Assembly: GCF_958298935.1 (NCBI RefSeq)
Contig: NC_084922.1
Span: forward strand, 51,405,958-51,469,957
DNA: 64,000 nucleotides
Reading direction: 5' to 3'
Source: Phragmites australis
Taxonomy: Eukaryota > Streptophyta > Magnoliopsida > Poales > Poaceae
The first letter of the stretch is position 1. Each line of letters opens with the position of its first letter. A program made the translations under genes and the position numbers. This document shows positions 51,560-63,939 of this stretch, in pieces. The notes beneath the pieces are model-generated. The model was not told the DNA's origin. It saw only the letters and a list, made by a program, of their open reading frames with translations, and did not search any database.

Positions 51560-54500
51560 AAAAAGCTTCGCTTCGCTTCGCTTCCTTTATACTGCATCCC
51601 ATGCTATCCACCAACCGAACCTTCCGTTCGCTTGGCGGATTATGATCCGATCCGATCCGTTTGTGCAGTGCAAATCATTTGCCATTTCCTGTTTGTGACA
51701 GTCTAGTCATTTGTTAATCACTTGGTGATATCTCAAATTAAAATATTTCTTGATTTATTTACAATTAGTGATTGATATTGGTATTTATTTGGTCTAACGA
51801 TTTTCGATTTGTATGAGTTTTGATGTGATTTGAATTAATTGGGGATTTCATTTGAGTATATTGATTATGGATTAACTGAAATTAGAATTGGAGATATGTG
51901 TTTATTTGTTTTATGGTATGCAGGTGACGGATGCAACTTGTCAGTTGATGATAAGTGATCTAAGCTAAGTAGGTGCTTGGTTCTGGACGATCAAAGAGGT
52001 CGAGCGAAGTCAAAGGTGATCCTAGTTGTACACATGGAGGTCAAGTAAAACATGAAATGGAGGATAAAGAAGGTATTTTGATAAAGTCAAACGAAAGAGA
52101 TATCGGTGCAAGTAACATGCTAGGGTTTCGTGGTTTAGGCTTAAAACTGTGTGAGGACTGGAAGAGTACGTGGCACTATCGCGAAGCTTGCGTCGAGGTA
52201 AAGCTAAGTCGTGAAATCGCCACAGTCGTCCGATGAAAGAAGAAAAAAATAGACTAAAATACCTTCAATAGTAGGTATGAGTGTACTATAAGAGAGGAAT
52301 ATTTTAGGAAAAAAATAGGAAACTTATAGATTAAATATTTTAGACCTATAAAATAAAAGAATAGAGCATCTTGTGACATCTATATGAGAGCCTTGTGCTT
52401 AGATTTTAGATGAGAGGAAGAGAAGTGTTTAGCCTATGTATTAGATGAGAGTTTTGTGAGAAAAAAATCTTTGTAATCTGTCTAAAATAGGATTGATATC
52501 TGCTTCAATAAAATTTATTTTTCTTTATATTATTGTGCTCACCTATTTCTAGTTTTTCTCTATTGGTTCTCTTACAAGTTTGGAAGTTTTTCGGTTTCCG
52601 AATTTGATTTTTGTTTTAGTTTTTGGTTGAAATTTTAGCACCTTGTGATGTTGTTTTTTTATTGCTAGAGGTATACAATACGTATATACACGCTTATATG
52701 ATGAAGTCTTGAATTCTCTTATCTCTAGATAATCAATTTGGAGAGTTCGTTGCTCGGTGTTTATCTTTTCATGTTTCTTTGCAAGTTGTGATATTTCGAG
52801 TGCTAAAACATATAGATTGATCTTAAATAGAATCTACGGTTCATATACCATTTGTGAAATCGTGTTTTATCAATTTTCTCTTGTTAAAACTTCTCTCTGT
52901 TTTTGCTTCTGCTTAAGTTTTAAGTGTATTAGATGATCTTAATAGGAGAGATCATCGGTTTAAATTTTTTATTAAGATGTCTATTTATTTCTTCTTTAAT
53001 TATTAATCTCGTTCCTATATTTGGTAATTTAGCAGTAAAATTGGGCGTGTTTACCACGTACGGTGGATTTTGTATTGCTTTTCGTTTCCACATCAGATAA
53101 ATCATAGTGGCAGTAGTAAAAAGTGGGCATTTCTATGTGCTAGAAAAATCTGAATGAATGGATTTGCCTGGACGGCAAGGGGAGACACAAACATTGTCAA
53201 CAATGCAATCCTAGATTTCAATCGGCTGAAATCTATGATTCCTTTTCAGTGACTCGTCTTTGTGTCACTGGCGATCTTAGGTGTATTGGGTTAGAGAGTA
53301 AAGTTGAATGTAATAAGGTCATCTCCGTTTTTTTAATATGAGATGATCAAATTTTCTATTTTACTAGATAGATGAGATCAAATGAGCTAATTTTTTGTTT
53401 AGTTGGTGAGATTAAAGCGGATAGGATGAGCTAGTTTTCTGTTTGGTTGAATAGATTGGATTAGTTGAGTTGTTTATAATGATTTTTTAGTGAACTTACC
53501 TCTCGATTGTACAGTATTTGGATGAATTTGTGTATGTTTAAATTCAAATTGAATTAAAAGATAATATCATGTGAAATGATAAAAATGAATACAAATGAAG
53601 CATTACAAAGGGACTCACTTTTTCAACAAATAACCTAGGATTAAAAATATTTTTATAAATTAGTAAATTACATGAGAAGAATATTAGTGAATTCTATCTG
53701 ATTTTTAAAAATTTATTTGAGACACTAAAAATTGCTAGAAGTTATAAGAGTAGACTTTTTGGATAATTTTAATTAAATATTAGCTTAGCCTTTTTAGATC
53801 AAACCAATTAAAATAGTTTGTTATCAAACTCTAATTTACTCATAAAAATATTTATAATTTTTAACCACTCTTATACTCTCAAATAAAATCAAGAGTTAAA
53901 TAAAAAACATATACACACGTACTTTACGAGCATGGAACAAATGAACCTGGATGGCTCGGTCCAACCATTTTGCCCGGATCCCCATCTAGCATCCTAAGAA
54001 TATTTTTTTTCCTATCTAATAAACCACCTTAAAAATAGAATGATCATATTTGATCCACCCGACCAAACAGATGCTTAGAGGATGCTCTGGTAAAAGATCA
54101 ACTGCTGGATGGTGGCAGGTCAGAGGAGGCATGACAATTTGCGGCGGTGGATCCGATGGCTTTGGTTCATTGACTGTTTTTTTGTTGTTGTTAGAAAACA
54201 GGCAATCGTAAGGTAGCATCACCTTTATTTTTCTTCGTTTCATAGGATGGATGATTTTGCTACTGAATTACCTTAGTAAACTAGCATGTTCACACATTGT
54301 CTCAGGCTTAGACGACAGAATGGTTACGTAAGTAATTGGATGCTGGAGACCAAGCAGGCAGGCATTTCGACTATCCTTATACATGTCTCAGCTCATGTTT
54401 CAACCACCAGAAAAAAAGTAGACTTTGGCAGGCAGTTTCGGTAAATATAACGTACACTACCAGCACACGTGAAGGAATTCAACGTTTTTTACAATCCCTT

Positions 54501-55170
54501 CAATCGACTGAGCTGTTTTTTATGCATGATATGGGCAAAGTTCATGCTCTGACTCTTTTTATTTTCTTCCGAAGAAAAGGGATATTTCGAAGAAAAGAAT
54601 AGTTAGTTATGTTAAATCATATCTGCTCTGGATTGCGTGTATCTATCTATCAATCTATATATAGACACACTGCCTAATCCTGGACCCAACAACGCTGACT
54701 GATGATAAGTATTTTTATCAAAACAATGGACGTACGTACGGTTCACTGCCTAGCAACGAGTTTATTTCCTAATGGACTTAGCTTATATTTGGGATCGGAG
54801 GTAGTACTGGTAGTTGGTTGACATATGCTTAGAATAAAATAAGAATGGAGGAAATTTGGCGAAAACAAAAACAACAAGGTGCCTGGAAATTAATGGCAAT
54901 CATACATCTTTCTAGCTATACTACAATATTTAGGTAGATAATAGAGTACTCCTATAAGCTAAGCGAGATGGTTTGGTTCGTAAGCCGCCTGTACGTGACG
55001 TGACGTGACGTGACCTTCATACGTGCGTGTGACGATGAGACTTAGATACAACAAGCTAAGATATATATAAACGCGGTCCATCTCGATGAGCTACAAGATA
55101 TTTCTGCAGGCTTGCCTGGTATAATTATAATACTGCACAGCACTGCGTGCTTTAATTCGTTGCTGCTATG
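51560..55170. other. intergenic, AT-rich, repeat-derived, no gene seen
   Basis: About 3.6 kb without a supportable gene. 51560-51590 has a short CTTCG pentanucleotide repeat. 51900-53060 has the feel of LTR-derived sequence (long AT-rich non-coding stretch, no domains) but I cannot define ends. 53280-54080 repeats GATGAG/ATTGG/GTTGG words and may be an AT-rich MITE. The longest open frames are short and unrecognisable. Confidence 0.45.
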
Positions 55171-55176
55171 GACGTA

Positions 55177-55437
55177 CTCACAACTTACGTCTCAAAATAG
55201 ATGATATTTTAATCTTTTCTATAATATTTAAAATACATAATATTCTATAATTTTAAGATAACTTAATTTAATCTAAGTTTCCAATTTTATAATCTCTATT
55301 AAGTAACTTCTTTCCTAATATAACTCTTATTTCTTATTCAACAAATGATATTAAAATAAGGTAATATATTTATTTTATCTTTCACCTTAATAATTATGCT
55401 TAACTTTAAAATATCATCTATTTTAAGACAAAAGGAG
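55177..55437. mobile_element. Stowaway-like MITE, 261 bp
   Basis: The inverted ends share AAAATAGATGATATTTTAA (left from 55193; right as TAAAATATCATCTATTTTAA), with an outer CTC...GTCT segment. TA dinucleotides flank both ends (55175-55176 and 55438-55439). The interior is AT-rich and non-coding. The right end, read inward, begins CTCCTTTTGTCTTAAAATAG, typical of grass Stowaway elements. Confidence 0.8.
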
Positions 55438-55439
55438 TA

Positions 55440-57880
55440 CATATCTAATAGATGTGCTAATTGTAATAGCTAACATAATATATAGGAGCGATTACTCTAT
55501 AATAGGTGAGGTGAGATAATCAACTTTACTTTACTGAGGTTAGCAAAAACTATCCCTATCCCATCTCCCCCCACCCTCTCGTTGCCTCCTCACACACGAC
55601 CAATCCACACCTATACTTCACTATTGCCATGCTTGATGTCCCACGCCCTCCTCCCTCCCTAGGTGCTCCTCTTCTCTCCTCTCATTGTTATGTCTATCTT
55701 CATTGACTTTATCAAGGCTCCCTGCTATGCCTTCATCATCTGTCGTCGATGACTTCTAACACCATTTGTCACCTCGCTAACCATAGCGATGTGCGTCGCC
55801 CTCGCCTCCCTCCACCAACGGTCCTCCACGTCCCCCCCCCCCCCACCATTGTCCCACCTCGTGGCCTGCCACCATCTTTGGCCAACGAACCTCCACGATG
55901 ATTCCTCAAAGTCTGCACGGCCTCAGGTAATCCCCAAACCCTATCCTCCAAACCTCAAATCCTAACCATAATCCCAATTTCCTAAGACGTAGCAAATTAA
56001 ACTGTACGAATATATGCTTGATCAGTTATTGTTTCTCTTTGAAGAAGATACTAAAGAGGATGCAATTGCAGCTTGCAAAGTATGTATATGAACCACAGAT
56101 TGCATTGGCTTCCGATCCACTTGGAATATATTATATTATATTACGGAGTATATACTCGGCGAAGCATGGATAGAAAAGTAGGATCGGACCCCCTTGCATC
56201 GCATCTATATGTATATATCGCTTTTCATGTGCTCCTCTTGCAATTTGCTTTGGCTCCGTCCGTTACTTTGGTGTGAACCCTGGACCTAGTTGTCGCCGCG
56301 CTGCATCATCTGGCCGGTTGCCCTCCTCGTGACGATCCATCCATGGAGGTGGAGGTGGAGCCCTTTTGACTTTTCAAGCAAGAAAATTAAGGTCGCTCAT
56401 GCAAAAGTCCAACGCATTGACTAACCTGCACCGCATGCATCGTGGATGGAATGGATCCACATATGCATGCGTGCATGCATCTTGATTGCATTGCCTTGAG
56501 CTCGATCAGTCACAACAAGTGCCCCGCCGGCACTGATAATATATCGATAGATCCATCCTGTGGACTGCGATGCTGCTACTATACATGATATGCGTATATA
56601 TAGTAGCTGCCTGCATGCTGTGACTCCATCCAACCCAACCCAACCCAACCGCTATTCAACTTATATTAACGCGCTTGCAGCTCATGCATGCAATGCAAGG
56701 ATCATATCGATCCGGTCGTTCATGCATTCGTCGTACGTGTGCTTAAATTAGGTTGAAAAAGCTAGGTTCCTTGTCGTCAAGATTTTGATGAAATATTATT
56801 GTTAAAAGAAAAGATTTTGATCTGACGACGAATGTGAATTAATGATGCGACTAGCTTGTGGATGGAGATCCATGTTGCGTTGACACATATACCAGACATA
56901 GTAGCTAGCTGTAATAGATGAGTTCCTGCGTACATACACTGCATTCTGACCTTACCTGTCCATGTCATTTGGATATTATCCTACTTTTGCCACGCCAAGC
57001 AATCTCTAATCTCTTCTTTTAGCTAGCTAGATTAACAACAAGAAGATCTAGCTAGCAGCTATATATTATCCACAAGTACTCTTGCTTTTCACAAGCTACT
57101 TTTGCTTCCCACGCACAATTCTTTTTTCTTTTTCTTTCGGAACGATGACAATTCTTAATTTAATATGGTACCAAATCACATGCATGGTTTAAAAAACATG
57201 TATATGATAGTTTCTCCGTTCGTTGGTAAATGCATGGCGCCATAAAAAACGTGCAGCCAAACATGAATCTAGATTTGACCACTGGTTTAAGAATAACTAT
57301 TTGAATAGTGTAATTGGATTTGTCGTGGATTAATTATACTTTTATTACATAGTGATTTTACATTATCGTTTTCATATAAGAAAGTAGCGGTTTTTTTATA
57401 AGAATATAATTAAGAAAGTAGCGGTTAGTGAATATTAGAGACATGCCTTCAATTTAAAAAAACAGAGACTAGCCGCCACTTGCTTCTCAAAGCATGACTA
57501 GCCGCCACTTGCTTTCACCTGAAGCTAGCGCTCCAATAAAGACGCGTGTCCTCTGTCTTGTGATCTTGACCACCGGCAAGTCTCTCCTGCTCTTGATCCC
57601 TCGGGCCATCTTGTCACTTGCCGGCATTCCCTTCGCTTGACTTTATCAATATACCATCTTCATCCTTCGTTTTATATTTTGTTTGACTTTCATGTGCATA
57701 GCTGGGATCACCCTTGACTCCGCCTAGGCGCCCAGCCTTCCTGGATTGTCCAGCACCAAGCACCCGCTTAGCTCCGATCACTCACTGTCGATCGTCAAGT
57801 TGCATTCGTCACCTACACACCTTGAAAAAAGCAAACACATTCCTCAATACTCCAAAATATCTCCAGGTTAGTATTAAATC
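55440..57880. other. intergenic region, no gene seen
   Basis: No supported coding sequence. A C-rich segment (55550-55960, including a 12 C run near 55835) gives low-complexity open frames. The rest resembles the GCATGC-rich intergenic DNA at the left of the window. Confidence 0.5.
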
Positions 57881-57889
57881 AAAAACTTC

Positions 57890-58460
57890 AACTCAGAGTA
57901 CATCCTGCAGAAAAATGTGAGCACCGGATGTTCCGATGTGTTCTACTCCTGAACACCAGACCATCCGGTGAATGTAACACTACCCATTCCAGAAAAACTT
58001 TGCTCTCTGCAAGAAAAGGTCCGGTGAAGGCTTTTGGTAATCTCATGTCCATCACTGGATAATCTTTTGTGTGCTAATCCATTGATCCACCCTCCTGCAG
58101 CCTCTCTGTAACAAAAGGTCCACTGCATTCTCTAGTGTTCATAATTACAACACCGGACTATCCGGCGTACATAATCAAACTTGGCACAAAAAATCTTCTC
58201 TCTGTAGAAAATACTCTAACGCTCTCAAAGTTCATCACCGGACCATTCGTGTTTACTTTTGTTTCTGTTTCAGCAATGAAAATGCTTCGGTGATACCCTC
58301 CGGTGTAGCCACCACACTCACCGAACTTTCTGGTGCATTGATCTCCAATTTCACCCAAAAAATTGATTTCTGCAAGAAATAATCCGGCGAGTATACATTG
58401 CCTACACCGGAATATCTGATGTTCATACCAGAACTTCCGATGTGTGTAATTTTTCTACAT
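57890..58460. mobile_element. LTR-type fragment with repeated CCGGA..TCCGG palindromes
   Basis: At least ten copies of an imperfect motif of the form CACCGGAC-NN-TCCGGTG occur, for example at 57925, 58151, 58236, 58318 and 58403. The same kind of motif is found in the solo LTR at 43369-45009. The spacer sequence is otherwise unrelated at sight. I read this as part of an LTR of the same broad Copia/SIRE-like type, without definable ends. Confidence 0.5.
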
Positions 58461-59310
58461 ACAGAGAAGAATTCGTTAATTCCAAACAACACCAACTCGA
58501 GTTAGATATGAACAAGAATAAACATCCACAAACACATACTAACCAAATTTAAAACACATCAACAGTTATCAGTGCTTCATCATATACAAATCAAAATATT
58601 TCTTTACTTGGTTTCTTAGATCCCTAATGGTTGGTCCGTAGGTTGTTTACATCCAATCCATTTGGACGGGAATCACATGCCAATTCAATGGACAACAACC
58701 TACCAAGTTGTCTGGGTTGATTTTTAGTAACTAGCAGCTAGTTGATGAAGAAGCTTCTTGCCATGCTGCTCCCAAGTTGCCTCTTGCTAATCAGATGAAG
58801 GAAGGCAATTCATTGTAAATTATCGTGGGAACTAGAAACATATTAATTTGTTGGCCGTGCTAGCTTCTGTACGAATGAAGGGTGCCTTAATTTCCAACAT
58901 TTCATTTATTAATGTGGTATATATAGAAGAGAATGATGCATCATCATCCTTGGGACAAATTACATACAACTTATACATCTTGCATAACTATGGATAGAGC
59001 TGGACGAAAAGCTTGAAGCTCGTGGCTGGTACGGTTTGGCTCGGCTCGTTTCTAGCTCGTTTAGAACGAGTTGGCTCGCAAGCCAAACGATTCAGGAGAC
59101 AGCCAATATAACATTGTGCAACCCAGATCAGGTAGCCTATTTGCAAAACCAAAATATATACCCCCACTCCTATGAACCATAACGCAACATCTCATTTATA
59201 TTCTCTCGTAGTCAGTGACTCGGTGAGCGGTGAATCGGCAACACCATCCTCCGTCTATAGCAGTCCTCAGTCCCCCGTCGGCCGTCCATGACGTCCATGA
59301 TATTGGTTAC

Positions 59311-60889
59311 TGTCGGTGACACAGGAACCAGGGGTCTCCGAGTTCCGAGGCCAGAAGAGCAAAGTGCCACATGGCGCCCTCCCGCGGGGGTTATCTCCCC
59401 GAGGTACGAGAAGACTAAGTCCCGGGAGAGGGTGCTCGGGGCCACGAGCAGTGGTCCCCGAGTACCCGAGTTCCCTGATGACCCGAGAAGACCAAGTCCC
59501 AGGAGAGGGTGCTCGGGGCCACGAGCAGTGGTCCCCGAGTACTCGAGTTCCCCGATGACCCGAGAAGACCAAGTCCCGGGAGAGGGTGCTCGGGACCATG
59601 AACAGTGGTCTCCGAGTACCCGAGTTCCCCGATGACCAGAGAAGATCAAGTACCGGGAAGAGAGTGCTCGGGGCTGCGAACAGTGGCCCCCGAGCACTCA
59701 AGTCCTCCGACGACAAGAAAAGCCAAGTACCGGGAAGAGGGTGCTCCGGGCTGCGAACAGTGGCCCCTGAGCACCCGAGTCCCCCGAGGACCCAAGGAAA
59801 GTCAGTTCTGGGAGAGAGTGCTCGGGACCATGAACAGTGGTCCCCGAGCACTCGATTCCCTGAGGACCCAAACAGCCAGTTCTGGGAGAGAGTGCTCGGG
59901 GCCGTAAACAGTGCCCCCCCCTGAGCACTCGATTCCCTGAGGACCAAGAAAGGGCATATCCGGGAGAGAGTGCTCGGGGCGGCGAACAGTGGCCCCCCGA
60001 GCACTCGGTTCCCGAGGGCCTGAGAAGTCCTTCGCCGGTGGCCCCCACAGAGGCCCAGCAGTTAGGTGTCAGTTGGTGAGAAGCTTGATGCCGCATTTAA
60101 GAGGGCGCGTGGCCTATCACTTCCAACTGACACCCCCACGCCTTCTATCAATCCCTGCCACGGCCTGGCAGGGAGGCGTGGAGATATTTAATGCACAGGT
60201 CCCATCGCGCGACATCCGGCGCGCCTCGGGATAACATCGCGAAGCCCAAGGCGCCTCGCTTGCCGCCCTGTTGTGTCAGGTCTGCTCTGATCGGGCGGGC
60301 ACGCCGGGCTACTCGGTGGGTCCTCCCCGCGGCGCCCATTGAAAAACGGCATGATAACGAACAAGACCGGATGGGGGCGCGTTTTCAACCCTCCCTGTCA
60401 CCTCGCGCAGCAGCCCATGATGGTTGCTTTCCATTTATGGCGTCTTGGAACTCGCGCCATCCTTTCTGGGCACGCTACCGCCCCGGCGGGTATAAAGGCG
60501 GGGTGGGCTCCCTGGAGAACGGAGGACCGGTTCGGACCAGATTGAATCCTCGGCAACCGGCGACAAGCACAGAAGCTTAGATCGGTCGAAGAGCAAGGAG
60601 CACGAAGCTCTAGACTAGACAAATATTTTTGTAACTCAGCAGATACTCAGAGAGACATCTCAGAGCATTTATAGCATACACACAGGAGTAGGGTGTTACG
60701 CTCAGTGTGGCCCGAACCTGTCTAAAAATTCCCTGAGCATTTACTACTTTATGCATCCGATCATTCCATCCCAGCTGCATCTCATTTACACCCATTTATT
60801 TCACCCACAAAACGGATTCAAAATCATCCCCTGGCTGAATTTCAAAGGGGTCCCTCCGGATCCCGGCTTAAAGAGTTCACCCTCCGACA
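59311..60889 (+). mobile_element. solo LTR, 1.58 kb, with internal minisatellite
   Basis: Starts TGTCGGTGACACAGG and ends TCACCCTCCGACA, giving TGTCGG/CCGACA inverted termini. Flanking 5-mers are GTTAC (59306-59310) and GTCAC (60890-60894), a target duplication with one mismatch. A TATAAAG box at 60491-60497 sets the + orientation. No internal retrotransposon domain or second LTR is present. The left half consists largely of a 77 bp tandem repeat. Confidence 0.8.
59425..60010 (+). repeat. 77 bp minisatellite, about 8 units, in the LTR
   Basis: The landmark GTGCTCGGG recurs with its T at 59433, 59510, 59587, 59665, 59742 (GTGCTCCGGG), 59819, 59893 and 59971, that is at intervals of 77, 77, 78, 77, 77, 74 and 78. 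Each unit also has a palindromic GTGCTCGGGG...CCCCGAGCAC arrangement around a GAACAGTGG core, so every unit can fold into a hairpin. Divergence between units rises from left to right. Confidence 0.95.
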
Positions 60890-61340
60890 GTCACCTAGAT
60901 CCCCATCCACCTCGGCTACTCGATATTATCGTAGACCTCTATTCACGTTACTGATAGTCCTCTGATACGCAAATGAGTTGACTTGTGAGCGTAACAAGCC
61001 GAATCGAGCTGACTTTTTTTCTCATTTCATTAACAAGCTGAGCCACCTCGTTATTTAAACAACCATAACAAACTAAACTGACTCGTTATCCAGTCCTAAC
61101 CATAGAATAGATCGGATCATGCTAGAATCCTGTATTTGCTAGGGAACCACCAACAACCAGTATATTATATTAGCCAGTATATTATTGTAGTATAGTTCTT
61201 GACCCCCAAGAAATCAAAGCCCCCCTACCGCCGCTCGGATCCGACCGTCCAAGTCCCAAACCGCGTCAATCAGACGGCTCAAGACGCCAATTCGAAACGG
61301 TAAACCGCTTCCCGCCCGACACGGGCCAGCAAGGCAGGCT

Positions 61341-61348
61341 ATAAATAA
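61341..61348 (+). promoter_or_regulatory. TATA box of the DUF506 gene
   Basis: CTATAAATAAAG lies about 145 bp upstream of the ATG at 61486, implying a CT-rich leader of about 110 nt (TTTTCCTCCTTCCTTCCTCC region). Good match to the plant consensus and correct spacing. Confidence 0.65.
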
Positions 61349-61485
61349 AGGCGGCCGCGTTGCGTTGGCTTTTCCTCCTTCCTTCCTCCATTCCCCCACC
61401 CACCCCTCCCCTTCCGCGAGATTTCGCCAATTTCTCGCCCTCAATTTCCCCACCAATTCGCCAGCCTCCATTCGCCTCGCCCGCG

Positions 61486-63283
61486 ATGATGCTGGTCGCC
61501 AAGGAGTTCGGCATCTCGCCGCCGCCAGCGGTGGCGCCGCGCCGGAGGGTGGCCTCGTGGGCCTTCGCTGCGCCCGGCGGTGGGGTGGGGGAAAACCTTT
61601 GGCTGCGGACGGTGGGAGGAGCCGCTTCCACCGCCGCCGAGGGGTTCGGGAGCCACAGCCACGAGAGCGACATGGATTTGGCGATGCTCGTCAGCGACTT
61701 CCTCGAGAACGGCGGCAGCGGAGGCGGGGACTCGCGCGGCAGCAGCGACAGCGACTCCGGCCTCTTAGACCTCGCCCACCTCACAGATAACATCTCGGTA
61801 CGCATGCCCGACCCCCCCCCCCCCCCCTTGCGGAGATGGTCATGGTCGTTTGATTCTCCAAAAATGGTAAATTAGGATTTCTCATCTTAGTTGCTTTCAT
61901 GTGAGTTGACTTGTATTAGTATTTGTGAGATTGCTTGCTTGACTGATATGACTTCACTGGATGACCACGCTTCAAACCAAAACTAGCAACAAGCTCCAGT
62001 TGCAATATAGATCTTCGTCCTCAAGTTTTAAATATGCACTGGGATTTCTACGATTAGCAAATTCTAACAGGCTAACAGTGCAACATTTATTTCCCTTTTC
62101 TCTCTTATATTACACAGCTGTAATACACTGGAATTGTAGCATACATCTGGAATTGTGTTACTTAAACCTTGCTACTATAAATGGTGCTTACTCAACAATT
62201 TCACCAAACCACACATGTATGCCTAGCGTTGGAAATACCTGCCTGTTCATTTTGTTGTTGTTGTCGTGACCTTGTGCTAGTAATTTGTAAAATATTCACG
62301 CCCCGAGTGCCCTTATCAATTAGTCTGGTTTAGAAAAAGGTACTGCCTTATCTGTTTTGCACGTTACAATTAGTCTACTAATGCATGGTCGGATAGTTAT
62401 TGTTGGATGCCATATAGGTTAGTATATCATTTATGCCGGAACTTACCTTCTGTGCATCTTGTTTTAGATGTACAAGCAAGGTGGAGATGAGAAAGAAAAT
62501 GAGCTGCTCTCCATGGTCCACTCTCTACTGTTCTCTATCCATGAGTCAGAGCTTCAGGCTTTCACAAGAGGTCAGTGCAGTGGCAGTTGCATCCGCCATT
62601 TACTTGTGAAGCTCTTGAGATACTCGGGATATGATGCGGCAGTTTGCACATCCAAATGGCAGGGGTTTGACAAGATACCTGGAGGTACTTGAGATGAGAG
62701 CTTGGCTACCAATGCTTAATACTGAGAGTCCTTCCGTAATTTGCTGCATGAATCCAGCTGTGTGACTAAACTGTCTGTATTTTGTCAATCAGGTGATCAT
62801 GAGTACATTGATGTCATAATGAGCAATGATCCTGCAGGCCCAGAGCGTTTGATCATTGATATCGACTTCAGGAGCCACTTTGAGATTGCCAGGGCAGTTG
62901 ATTCCTATGGCACTCTGTTGAACTCGCTTCCCGTGGTCTATGTTGGCACGCTTCCCAGACTGAAGCAGTTCCTGCATGTGATGGTAGATGCTGCAAAATG
63001 GTCCCTGAAGCAGAACTCTATGCCCCTGCCTCCTTGGAGATCCTTGTCTTATCTCCAAGCAAAATGGCACTCCAAGTATGAGAGGAAAGACTTAAATGCT
63101 GAGCAGGACTTCGACGGTACAGGTTCAGATCATGCACTGTGCATTGGGCACCTGAAGAGGCTGAAATCCTCTCTGCAGTCAGAACTTGATACCGGAAGAT
63201 TGCAGATGATGTCAATCAAAGCTGACAAGAAGAGGATGCCAAAGTTTGAGAGGCGGCGGAGGCGTTCCCTTCTCAGTTGTTGA
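61486..63283 (+). CDS. DUF506 / PDDEXK-like family protein
   Basis: Plant-specific DUF506 family, annotated as PDDEXK-like nuclease fold of unknown function. Three exons: 61486-61797, 62468-62684 and 62793-63283, giving 339 residues with GT-AG introns. The N-terminal third is low complexity with a Gly/Ser-rich acidic patch (ENGGSGGGDSRGSSDSDS). The family core follows: LAMLVSDFLE, CIRHLLVKLLRYSGYDAAVCTSKW (about residues 137-160), GDHEYIDVIM, ERLIIDIDFRSHFEIARA, and LPVVYVGTLPRLKQFLHVM and PPWRSLSYLQAKW near the C-terminus. The end is basic (KKRMPKFERRRRRS), possibly nuclear-targeting. The ATG at 61486 is the first after the TATA box. A 16 C run opens intron 1. Family call secure, function unknown. 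Confidence 0.93.
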
Positions 63284-63812
63284 TACATATCTGCGCTCCT
63301 TGAATACAGAAGAATACCGAGGAAAAAGAGCAGTAGCTCGACATTTCTCTCTTCACGAAAGGAAAGAAATGAGGTTCCTTTTGCAGGTTTTGGAGTTTAC
63401 AGATAAGGTGAAATAGGTGGTGGATACTGACAGGTCATGAGATGAGAGTGGAGACAACATGCCAGGATTTTTCAAGAAGAAAAATACAAAAAAAATCTTT
63501 TTTGGATTTGGTTTTTGTTCTTTCGGCAAAGATGGATATGCTAGTGGTGAATCTGCTTCATACCCTGTACAATTGAGAGTTACTACAAAATTTCCCCCCT
63601 TATTGATTTTTTGGTCATACAGTTGTTCCCTTTACCTTGTTCCTTTGAAGCACACTTTCTCTTTTTCCCTTGTAGCAGAGAGGTTGATACACACTGTTGA
63701 TTCCCACTTTGTAATTGTAAAAGTTGAATCACACGCTGTATTGGGAGAAAGAGAAAGAGTATATCTTTTGCTTCATGTGCTTATGAAGCAGATTCTTCCC
63801 GTTACAGAATTT

Positions 63813-63914
63813 AATATATGTTTTGCTTATGAAGGCTATGTTTGTGAATTCCTGTTGTGCTGTGTTGTTGAAAGATCCATAATCTTATAATATATGTTTT
63901 GCTTATGAAGGCTA
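63813..63914 (+). repeat. 26 bp direct repeat downstream of the DUF506 gene
   Basis: AATATATGTTTTGCTTATGA plus AGGCTA occurs at 63813-63838 and again at 63889-63914 with no mismatch, 76 bases apart. It may mark a short duplication or a small insertion with its target duplication. Confidence 0.9.
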
Positions 63915-63931
63915 GTTTTAGGAGTGGGGGC

Positions 63932-63939
63932 TATAAATA
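63932..63939 (+). promoter_or_regulatory. TATA-like box near the right edge
   Basis: GGGGGCTATAAATAGACC is a strong TATA match. It could serve a gene, or an LTR, that begins beyond the right edge of the window; nothing coding follows within the remaining 60 bases. Confidence 0.4.

Larger units (their letters stand above)
58995..61098. mobile_element. TA-flanked inverted-repeat element split by a solo LTR
   Basis: The left end TAGAGCTGGACGAAAAGCT and the right end, read inverted, TAGGACTGGATAACGAG are related, and both ends carry GGCTCG/CTCGTT-rich subterminal sequence. After removal of the solo LTR (59311-60889) the element would be about 520 bp. TA at both ends is compatible with a Tc1/mariner-like or related MITE. 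A partial relative lies at 5424-5530. Superfamily uncertain. Confidence 0.5.

Noticed and set aside
59425..60010. CRISPR-like array of regular direct repeats
   Set aside because: Units are contiguous 77 bp minisatellite copies without unique spacers, in a plant LTR.
59212..60096. Long overlapping open frames on both strands (up to 245 residues)
   Set aside because: They span the 77 bp minisatellite; a period close to but not always a multiple of three keeps several frames open by chance.
61360..61485. N-terminal extension of the DUF506 protein
   Set aside because: The frame is open upstream, but without an ATG; it lies between the TATA box and the first ATG at 61486, so it is the leader.
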